Shown in pieces: positions 1-5,678 of a stretch of 7,334 nt of DNA. Origin of the DNA: Gemmatimonadaceae bacterium (GTDB lineage Bacteria > Gemmatimonadota > Gemmatimonadetes > Gemmatimonadales > Gemmatimonadaceae); NCBI GenBank assembly GCA_013813605.1, contig JACCRL010000451.1, positions 1-7,334 on the forward strand, in the 5' to 3' direction. How positions within the stretch are numbered: the stretch's first letter is position 1; every line of letters begins with the position of its first letter. A program made the translations under genes and the position numbers. The notes below the pieces were generated by a model. That model was given only the letters and a program-made list of their open reading frames with translations. It did not search any database and was not told the DNA's origin.

Positions 1-165
<165 letters not shown>

Positions 166-231
166 GCCGGGGGCGGCTGGGGGGCGCAGCACTCAACTTT
201 TGTATCGAAGTTGCGAGCGACGGGCAGCGGT
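166..231. other. Convergent intergenic gap with a small stem-loop
   Basis: This is the short gap between the ends of the dismutase gene and speA. It starts with a G-rich run and contains a 6-bp inverted repeat, CAACTT at 194-199 and AAGTTG at 208-213, with an 8-base loop. There is no clear T-tract following the stem on either strand, so it is not a textbook intrinsic terminator. Its position between two converging genes is where a bidirectional terminator would sit, which is the only reason to note it. Confidence 0.25.
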
Positions 232-2199
232 CTACTTGGCCGCCTCCCCTTCGAGGTATGTGTAGCCCTCCAGCCCCGCGACATAATCGGCAATGAAGGC
301 GTTCGCCTCCTGCCGAGACAGGGTCGCGGTGTTCGATACCTTGCGCCTGAAAGTCGCGAGCAGGTCCGACGCGCGAAACTGCACGTAGGCGAGCACCTCG
401 GTAACCGTGTCGCCATGCACCAGGTCGGTGACCTCGTAGCCATCTTTCTCGGACAGCCGAATGTGCACGGCGTTGGTGTCCCCGAACAGATTGTGCAGGT
501 CGCCGAGTATCTCCTGGTATGCTCCGGTGAGAAAAATCCCCAGTACGTATGGCTCGTCGTCGCTGAACGGGTGGAGCTCGAGACTCGGACGCGGCGTCCG
601 GTCGCCGATGAATCTCTCGATCTTCCCATCCGAATCGCAGGTAACGTCCTGAATGGTGCCGCGGCGCGTCGGCTCCTCGTTGAGCCGATGGATAGGCATG
701 ATTGGAAAGAGCTGGTCGATCGCCCAGCTGTCAGGCAGCGACTGAAAGAGCGAGAAGTTGCAGAAGTACCGGTCCACGAGCGTGGCCTCGAGATCCTCGA
801 TGATGTCCGCATGCTCCGGGCGGTCGCGCTGGGCGATTCGCGCCACCTTGGAGATCGTCGCCAGATAGATCTGCTCGGCGATCGCGCGGTCGCGCAGCGA
901 GAGCACGCCGCTGTTGAACAGCTCCTGCGCCCGCTCTTTCGAAAAGGTCGCGTCGTGAAACACTTCCCTCACGCGCCGCTTCGAGACAGCGGCGAAGTCG
1001 GCCGCCATTTCGTGAAGAAAGCCGTGATCCTTTTTCGTGAGCCGCGGCACGACGTTGTCCGCTTGTGACTCGACATCGATGACGTTCAACAGCAGAAGCG
1101 CGTGGTGCGCGGTGAGCGCGCGACCGGATTCACTGATGATGTGCGGCATCGGCAGCTCGTGCTCGCGACAGGCGTCGGCCAGCGTGTAAACGACATCGTC
1201 GGCGTACTCCTGCAGCGAATAGTTCACGCTCGCCTGCGACGTGGAATTGCTTCCGTCGTAATCCACTCCCAGGCCCCCGCCGACATCGACATGCGTGATA
1301 TCGACGCCCATCTCGCGAAGCTCGGCATAGTAGCGCGCAATCTCCTGCAGCCCCGCCTTGATGTAGCGGATGTCGGTGATCTGCGAGCCGAGGTGGAAGT
1401 GGATGAGCTTGAGGATGTCGAGCCGGCCAAGCGACGCGAGCTTGTCGACGAGCTTCACGAGCTGGGCTGTGCTGAGGCCGAACTTGGATTTCTCGCCGCC
1501 GCTCTTCGCCCACCGCCCCGAACCCTCCGCGACGAGCTTGATACGCACGCCGGCGGTCGGGTTGACCCCGAGCTCGTCGGCGACCTGCAGGAGGACATCG
1601 ACCTCGCTGAGCTGCTCGAGAACGATGAAAACCTGGTGACCGAGCTTCTGACCCATCAGCGCGAGGCGCATGAACTCCTCGTCCTTGTAGCCGTTGCAGA
1701 CGATGAGGTGATCCGTGTGCTCGGCGAGCCCAAGCACCGCCTGCAGCTCCGGCTTACTGCCGCACTCGAGACCGACTCCGGCGTGCTTGCCGAACTCGAC
1801 GATCTCTTCGACGACATGACGCTGCTGATTGACCTTGATTGGAAACACCGTCGTGTATCCGCCTTCGTACGAAAATTCTTCGCGGGCGAGGGCGAAGCGC
1901 TCGTTCAGCGACTCGATGCGTGAGCGCAGGATGTCCGAAAAGCGAAGCAGCACGGGGCGGCCGACTCCCTGCTCTTCCAGGTCGTTGGCGAGCTCGTAGA
2001 GATCGAGTGCCCGGTCGGGCTTGTGGCGGTCGGGAGTGACGACGACGTGACCGGCTTCATTGATGTCAAAGTACCCGACGCCCCATCCCTCGATGTTGTA
2101 GAGAGCTCGCGCCGTCTCGACCGTCCACGGTTCCGCGGTGTCGGTCTCTTCGGCTACTTCGGGGGACACTTTCGTTCTCGGCAGTCTGGTGCTGGTCAT
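232..2199 (-). CDS. speA: Biosynthetic arginine decarboxylase (PLP-dependent)
   Basis: The 655-residue protein is close to the usual length of bacterial SpeA (about 630-660). It decarboxylates arginine to agmatine, the first step of the agmatine route to putrescine and spermidine. The fold is an alanine-racemase-type barrel followed by a Greek-key domain. Visible landmarks are YNIEGWGVGYFDIN near residues 34-47, the PLP Schiff-base lysine Lys122 in FPIKVNQQ, HFHLGSQ at 267-273, the glycine-rich phosphate loop DVGGGLGVDY at 305-314, SESGRA at 356-361, and CDSDGK at 521-526 with the C-terminal active-site cysteine Cys521. All key residues are present and there is no frameshift. The ATG at 2199 fits family N-termini but has no Shine-Dalgarno sequence before it; instead TAAAAT lies 6 bases upstream. 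It follows pdxH on the same strand after a 193-base gap. No agmatinase or agmatine deiminase gene is in the window. Confidence 0.96.
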   Translation of the reverse strand: MTSTRLPRTKVSPEVAEETDTAEPWTVETARALYNIEGWGVGYFDINEAGHVVVTPDRHKPDRALDLYELANDLEEQGVGRPVLLRFSDILRSRIESLNERFALAREEFSYEGGYTTVFPIKVNQQRHVVEEIVEFGKHAGVGLECGSKPELQAVLGLAEHTDHLIVCNGYKDEEFMRLALMGQKLGHQVFIVLEQLSEVDVLLQVADELGVNPTAGVRIKLVAEGSGRWAKSGGEKSKFGLSTAQLVKLVDKLASLGRLDILKLIHFHLGSQITDIRYIKAGLQEIARYYAELREMGVDITHVDVGGGLGVDYDGSNSTSQASVNYSLQEYADDVVYTLADACREHELPMPHIISESGRALTAHHALLLLNVIDVESQADNVVPRLTKKDHGFLHEMAADFAAVSKRRVREVFHDATFSKERAQELFNSGVLSLRDRAIAEQIYLATISKVARIAQRDRPEHADIIEDLEATLVDRYFCNFSLFQSLPDSWAIDQLFPIMPIHRLNEEPTRRGTIQDVTCDSDGKIERFIGDRTPRPSLELHPFSDDEPYVLGIFLTGAYQEILGDLHNLFGDTNAVHIRLSEKDGYEVTDLVHGDTVTEVLAYVQFRASDLLATFRRKVSNTATLSRQEANAFIADYVAGLEGYTYLEGEAAK

Positions 2200-2205
2200 C
2201 CCACC

Positions 2206-2211
2206 ATTTTA
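2206..2211 (-). promoter_or_regulatory. Possible -10 element for a leaderless speA mRNA
   Basis: On the minus strand TAAAAT ends 6 bases before the speA ATG, with GGTGGG between. It differs from TATAAT at one position. A start of transcription 7 bases after the hexamer would fall on the A of the ATG, giving a leaderless mRNA. That would fit the absence of a ribosome binding site. I see no convincing -35 hexamer at 16-18 bases upstream, which is often the case for leaderless TANNNT promoters. This is an inference from spacing alone. Confidence 0.35.
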
Positions 2212-2269
2212 CGCGGTTCACCGGAGGTTGGGTACCGCCTTGGGGCGTGTTGCGTTGGGGTGGCGACTC

Positions 2270-2307
2270 GTCGGCTGGCTCTTTCAACACTGGAGCAGGG
2301 AGCCGAC
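2270..2307 (-). repeat. Inverted repeat in the gap upstream of speA
   Basis: GTCGGCT (2270-2276) and AGCCGAC (2301-2307) form a perfect 7-bp inverted repeat with a 24-base loop. A competing shorter pairing, GGCTC with GAGCC, uses the same right arm. Beside it, GGAGCAG occurs twice in plus-strand orientation, at 2292-2298 and 2311-2317. In this GC-rich sequence such short repeats can arise by chance. If speA is transcribed from further upstream, this would fold in its leader. Confidence 0.25.
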
Positions 2308-2344
2308 AGCGGAGCAGTCTGGAGCTATTGAGCCTGTCAATGCA

Positions 2345-2398
2345 CCGGAAAACGCCCTCGCGTTCGCGACATCGAAACCTCATCCGGCGTTTTCACGG
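2345..2398 (-). terminator. Nested hairpin overlapping the pdxH stop codon, possible terminator or attenuator
   Basis: A perfect 9-bp inverted repeat, GAAAACGCC at 2348-2356 and GGCGTTTTC at 2386-2394 on the plus strand, extends to 12 bp with a single bulged base (A2395) through CCG/CGG. The 29-base loop holds a second short hairpin, TCGCGTTCGCGA at 2358-2369. Read on either strand, the stem has the order A-run, GC core, loop, GC core, T-run of four, as in weak bidirectional terminators. The short T-run, short GC core and long loop make an efficient terminator doubtful. It contains the pdxH stop (2393-2395), so it may separate pdxH from speA or protect the 3' end. Confidence 0.35.
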
Positions 2399-2983
2399 GT
2401 AGAGGACCTCGATCCGCCACCCCGGCCCGTCGCGAGTGTAAAGGTGGCGCTCGTGCAGCCTGTTCGCCCGTTCCTTCCAGAACTCGATGCGCGCGGGACG
2501 AACGCGGAATCCTGACCAGAAGTCGGGTCTCCGCACATCTCCTCCCGCAAACTTTCGCTCGAACTCGGCGAGCCGGTCGGTGAGCGCGTCTGGACTCTCC
2601 ATCGGCTCGCTCTGTTTCGACGCCCAGGCGCCGAGCTGGCTGGTGCGTGGGCGCGTCGCAAAGTAGGCATCGGCTTCCAAATCGCCGACCCTGGCCACAT
2701 CGCCCTCGATTCTGACCTGAATCCCGAGCGGCGGCCAGTAGAAGCACAGAGCGGCGCGCGGGTGCGCGACAAGGTGGCGGCCCTTTCTTCCCCCATGGTT
2801 GGTGTAGAAGACGAAACCACTTTCGTCGAACGCCTTGAGGAGCACGATTCTGACGGCGGGCTGTCCGCCCTCCTCTACCGTTGCAAGCGACATCGCGCTG
2901 GGATCCGGCACGATGGAACGATCTATCTCGTTGGCGAGCGCGTAGACCTCGCGGAAGCGCGTAATCGGGTTGGGAGGGATCAT
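2393..2983 (-). CDS. pdxH: Pyridoxamine/pyridoxine 5'-phosphate oxidase
   Basis: PdxH is an FMN-dependent cytoplasmic dimer that oxidises pyridoxamine or pyridoxine 5'-phosphate to pyridoxal 5'-phosphate. With the ATG at 2983 the protein has 196 residues, normal for the family. It shows the N-terminal NPITRFREVY stretch, the FMN-contacting RIVLLK (45-50) and FYTN (59-62) followed by GGRKG, the substrate-loop segment RPRTSQLGAWASKQS (111-125), PDFWSGFRVRPARIEFW (153-169), the active-site RLHER (175-179), and the short C-terminal ending EVLYP. A TTG at 3019 would add 12 residues but would overlap the preceding gene. I prefer the ATG because it lies one base after that gene's TGA (TGA-G-ATG), the usual spacing for translational coupling. 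Neither start has a strong Shine-Dalgarno sequence. The product is the cofactor of the next gene, speA. Confidence 0.95.
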   Translation of the reverse strand: MIPPNPITRFREVYALANEIDRSIVPDPSAMSLATVEEGGQPAVRIVLLKAFDESGFVFYTNHGGRKGRHLVAHPRAALCFYWPPLGIQVRIEGDVARVGDLEADAYFATRPRTSQLGAWASKQSEPMESPDALTDRLAEFERKFAGGDVRRPDFWSGFRVRPARIEFWKERANRLHERHLYTRDGPGWRIEVLYP

Positions 2984-2984
2984 C

Positions 2985-4145
2985 TCAGTATCTGGGCAGC
3001 GTTGGATCGACGTCGTCAATCCAACGGAGAATTCCGCCGCTCAGATTGCTGACATCGCGCACGCCGGCCGCGGCGACCTGGCTTGCCGCGAACATGCTGC
3101 GTGCTCCGACCTTGCAGTAGAAGATGGTTTCGCGACGCGGGTCGAGGCGCTGGATTTCCGCCGGTATCTGGGCCAGGGGAACGAGCCGCGCTCCCGGGAT
3201 GTGCCCCATCTTCCACTCGTACGGCTCTCTCACGTCGATGATGTCGAGCTCGTCACCTCGCTCGATCCGCGCCGCGAGCTGCACCGGCTCGATTTCCCTG
3301 ACGACGCTTCCGGCCGCTTCAGGATCACCAGTCCCGCATAGAGCATCGTAGTCCTGAAGCTCGCGAATCTCGCGCGTTCCGCATGCCGGGCACTCAGGGT
3401 CCATTCTGATCGCGATCGTGCGGAACGCCAACGTGAGCGCGTCGAGGAGGAGAAGCTTCCCCACGAGCGGCTCGCCGATTCCCAGCAGCATCTTCAACGC
3501 TTCCGCCGCCTGAATGGTGCCTATCAGGCCGGGAACCACTCCAAGCACACCGCTCTCGGCGCAATTGGGGATGAGGCCCGGCGGCGGCGGCTCACGAAAC
3601 AGGCAACGGTAGCATGGTCCGCCTGCCGCGCCAAAAACCGACGCCTGTCCCTCGAAGCGATACACGCTCCCGTAGACGTTCGGGATTCCAAGCAGCACCG
3701 ACGTATCGTTGACGAGATAGCGCGTCGCGAAGTTGTCGGTGCCGTCCACGATAACATCGTAGCCGCGCGCGATCTCGAGCGCGTTGGCTGATGTCAAACG
3801 GGTGTCGTATGTCTCAAGCGTTACGTTCGGATTGATGTCGCGCAGGCGGTCGCGGGCGGAATCGAGCTTGGAGCTGCCGACGGCCGCAGAACCGTGCAGT
3901 ATCTGCCGCTGGAGATTCGAGAGATCGACCTTGTCGAACTCGACCAGCCCGAGCGTGCCAACGCCAGCCGCGGCCAGATAGAGCGAGATTGGCGAGCCGA
4001 GCCCGCCAGCGCCGACGACGAGAACGCGGGAACGCTTGAGCGCGCGCTGGCCGTTCTCGCCGACCTGCGGCAGCAGGATATGGCGGCTGTATCGGACCAG
4101 CTCTTCGCGGCTCAGCTCTGGATCGTTACGCTCGGTGCGGGGCAT
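2985..4145 (-). CDS. moeB: MoeB/MoeZ-type adenylyltransferase with C-terminal rhodanese domain
   Basis: The 386-residue protein joins an E1-like ThiF/MoeB domain (about 15-265) to a rhodanese domain (about 282-386), as in MoeZ and eukaryotic MOCS3. The first domain adenylates the C-terminal glycine of a ubiquitin-like sulfur carrier (MoaD, ThiS or CysO type); the rhodanese can then supply sulfur to make a thiocarboxylate. Visible are the nucleotide loop GAGGLG (45-50), FDKVDLSNLQRQ (70-81) with the conserved arginine, a lysine near 93, DGTDN (134-138), a cysteine at 195 in a mobile-loop position, and two zinc CxxC pairs (178/181 and 252/255). The rhodanese has DVREPYEW and the active loop CKVGARS with Cys344. 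A GTG at 4148 directly precedes the ATG and is equally possible. No carrier-protein gene is in the window, so the pathway (molybdopterin, thiamine, cysteine or other) is undecided. It is divergent from the CstB-like gene and coupled to pdxH. Confidence 0.93.
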   Translation of the reverse strand: MPRTERNDPELSREELVRYSRHILLPQVGENGQRALKRSRVLVVGAGGLGSPISLYLAAAGVGTLGLVEFDKVDLSNLQRQILHGSAAVGSSKLDSARDRLRDINPNVTLETYDTRLTSANALEIARGYDVIVDGTDNFATRYLVNDTSVLLGIPNVYGSVYRFEGQASVFGAAGGPCYRCLFREPPPPGLIPNCAESGVLGVVPGLIGTIQAAEALKMLLGIGEPLVGKLLLLDALTLAFRTIAIRMDPECPACGTREIRELQDYDALCGTGDPEAAGSVVREIEPVQLAARIERGDELDIIDVREPYEWKMGHIPGARLVPLAQIPAEIQRLDPRRETIFYCKVGARSMFAASQVAAAGVRDVSNLSGGILRWIDDVDPTLPRY

Positions 4146-4211
4146 CACTCACTTGTATATTGCCGGTGTACGTGTCGGCCGGTGCCGTGTAAGTACGCTA
4201 ACAAGTGGTGA
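4145..4211. repeat. Imperfect inverted repeat in the divergent promoter region
   Basis: TCACTCACTTGT at 4145-4156 and ACAAGTGGTGA at 4201-4211 are inverted copies that match over 11 bases with one extra T in the left arm. The strict core is CACTTGT/ACAAGTG, 7 bp. The arms are 44 bases apart. The left arm overlaps the moeB start codon and the -10-like hexamer; the right arm lies 36 bases before the ATG of the CstB-like gene. The placement suits a repressor binding both arms to control both genes, but no regulator gene is present and chance cannot be excluded. Confidence 0.35.
4154..4159 (-). promoter_or_regulatory. Possible -10 element before moeB
   Basis: On the minus strand TATACA ends 8 bases before the moeB ATG (5 bases before the alternative GTG). 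It matches the first four bases of TATAAT. No Shine-Dalgarno sequence is visible in the AGTGAGTG that separates it from the ATG, so a leaderless or nearly leaderless transcript is plausible. No clear -35 hexamer is present. On the plus strand I see no convincing promoter for the divergent gene. Confidence 0.3.
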
Positions 4212-4247
4212 CACGGCCAGCAACTTTCCTCGCGGGTGCACGCGCAG

Positions 4248-5678
4248 ATGATCCTCAAGCGCTTTTACGACGACACGCTGGCGCAGGCCAGCTATATGAT
4301 GGCCTGCGAGACGGCTCGCGAGGCGATCGTGTTCGACCCCGGCCTTGACACTGACATTTACCTTCAGGCTGCGGCGGCCGAGCGTCTCCACATCGCTCAC
4401 GTGACCGAGACGCACATTCACGCCGATTTCGTCTCCGGCGCTGCCGAGCTTGCGAGGGCCGCTGATGCAACGCTCCATTTATCGGCTGAGGGCGGCGCGG
4501 AGTGGGGTTACCTGATCGACGCCGATCGTAACGTCGAGAGACTGCGTGATGGCGACGTTATCTCGGCCGGCAGCGTAGCCGTTGGCGCCCTGCACACCCC
4601 GGGACACACTCCGGAGCACCTCACGTTTCTCGTGACCGATGAGGAACGCGGTGCCGAACCCGTCGGCGCGGTAACGGGCGACTTCATATTCGTGGGAGAC
4701 GTCGGCCGGCCCGACTTGCTCGAACGGGCCGCAGGCGCGACTGGGAGCATGGAAAGCGCCGCTCGCGATCTCTACCGCTCGCTCGAGAGCTTTCTCAGCC
4801 GCCCCGATCACCTTCAGCTCTGGCCCGGACACGGCGCCGGCTCGGCGTGCGGCAAGGCGCTGGGAGCGATGCCGGCGTCCACGCTTGGTTACGAGAAGCG
4901 GTTCAACTGGGCGTTCGCGGAAAAATCGGAAGACGCGTTCGTAAGTAAAGTTCTCGATGGGCAGCCGGTGCCGCCTCGCTACTTCGCGGAGATGAAGCGC
5001 CGCAATCGGCACGCTGAAGTTCCTCCGCCCATCCGGGACCCGAGGAAGCGCGACCCGAAAGCGCTCGCCGGAGCACTTGCCGCCGGCGCAACGGTAATCG
5101 ACACGAGGGCCGCGTCCGTCTTCGCGAAGGGACACGTGCAGGGAGCGATCAACATTCCCGCAAACAAGTCGTTCCTCAACTGGGTTGGCTCGATTGTTCC
5201 CTACGACCGGGAGATTTTTCTCATCACGGACTCTCCGAACCGCGATGCGGTGAAAGCCATTGCGCGGAGCCTGCGCCGGATCGGTATCAGCCGCCTCGGT
5301 GGATACTTTTCCGCCGATGCAGTGGCCGGAAACTCGTCGTCCCCGGCCAGGCAGGAACAGGTTCCGCAACTGAGCGTGGACGCGCTCCGCAGTATGAAGC
5401 GCGGCACCGCACAGGTGGTGGATGTGCGCGCAGCGCACGAATGGGATGCTGGACACCTGCCCGGCGCGCTTCACATTCCGCTTGCATCACTGCCGGAGCG
5501 GATATCTGAGCTCGATGGATCACGTCCGGTGGTGCTCCATTGCAAGGGCGGCGGGCGCTCTTCGATTGCGGCAAGCCTGCTGCAGGCGCGAGGAATCCCC
5601 GATGTCGCCAATCTCGAGGGCGGGTTCGATGCGTGGGAAGCGGCCGGCTTCGGAGTGGAGCGCGACAGGAGCAAGTGA
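4248..5678 (+). CDS. CstB-like persulfide dioxygenase with two rhodanese domains
   Basis: The protein has 476 residues from the ATG at 4248. Residues 1-240 are a metallo-beta-lactamase domain of the ETHE1/persulfide dioxygenase type: THIHADF (H56, H58, D60), GHTPEH with H120, GDVGRPD with D151, and PGHGAGSACGK with H195. Phe61 replaces the histidine of the dinuclear HxHxDH motif, as expected for mononuclear iron dioxygenases, which oxidise glutathione or other persulfides to sulfite. A rhodanese-like domain at about 265-360 has ITDSPNRD where the catalytic cysteine should be (Asp328), so it looks inactive. A second rhodanese at about 372-470 has the loop CKGGGRS with Cys432 and looks active. 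This order matches staphylococcal CstB, which removes persulfides and makes thiosulfate. A GTG at 4236 would add four residues; MILKRFYDD is the usual family start. It is divergent from moeB and overlaps the ABC gene by 4 bases. Substrate is inferred. Confidence 0.9.
   Translation: MILKRFYDDTLAQASYMMACETAREAIVFDPGLDTDIYLQAAAAERLHIAHVTETHIHADFVSGAAELARAADATLHLSAEGGAEWGYLIDADRNVERLRDGDVISAGSVAVGALHTPGHTPEHLTFLVTDEERGAEPVGAVTGDFIFVGDVGRPDLLERAAGATGSMESAARDLYRSLESFLSRPDHLQLWPGHGAGSACGKALGAMPASTLGYEKRFNWAFAEKSEDAFVSKVLDGQPVPPRYFAEMKRRNRHAEVPPPIRDPRKRDPKALAGALAAGATVIDTRAASVFAKGHVQGAINIPANKSFLNWVGSIVPYDREIFLITDSPNRDAVKAIARSLRRIGISRLGGYFSADAVAGNSSSPARQEQVPQLSVDALRSMKRGTAQVVDVRAAHEWDAGHLPGALHIPLASLPERISELDGSRPVVLHCKGGGRSSIAASLLQARGIPDVANLEGGFDAWEAAGFGVERDRSK
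5667..5671 (+). promoter_or_regulatory. Ribosome binding site for the overlapping ABC gene
   Basis: AGGAG lies inside the end of the CstB-like gene, 3 bases before the GTG at 5675. The spacing is shorter than ideal, but this is the clearest Shine-Dalgarno sequence seen before any start in the window. Together with the GTGA start/stop overlap it supports translation by coupling from the upstream gene. Confidence 0.5.

Noticed and set aside
194..213. 6-bp stem-loop as an intrinsic terminator for sodA or speA
   Set aside because: The stem is short and AT-rich and neither strand has a T-tract after it, so it is noted only as a stem-loop.
211..1068. Long plus-strand open frame (285 codons) opposite speA
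   Set aside because: It is a shadow of speA on the other strand, with no recognisable domain and an arginine/valine-rich composition typical of GC-rich antisense frames. The speA frame carries all family motifs.
1102..1923. Second long plus-strand open frame (273 codons) opposite speA
   Set aside because: Same reason: it is antisense to the catalytic barrel of speA and shows no motif of its own.
2335..2340. Perfect TTGACA on the minus strand between pdxH and speA
   Set aside because: No -10-like hexamer follows at 15-18 bases, so I do not call a promoter from it alone.
2984..3019. TTG start for pdxH giving a 208-residue protein
   Set aside because: It would overlap the moeB reading frame by 35 bases, and the added residues do not look like the family N-terminus. 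The ATG one base after the moeB stop is more likely, though the TTG cannot be excluded.
4160..4199. Candidate plus-strand promoter pieces (TTGCCG, TACGCT)
   Set aside because: The hexamers are weak and 28 bases apart, outside normal promoter spacing.
4479..5474. Minus-strand open frame of 331 codons opposite the CstB-like gene
   Set aside because: It runs antisense to the metal-binding and rhodanese motifs, and its translation has no recognisable domain.
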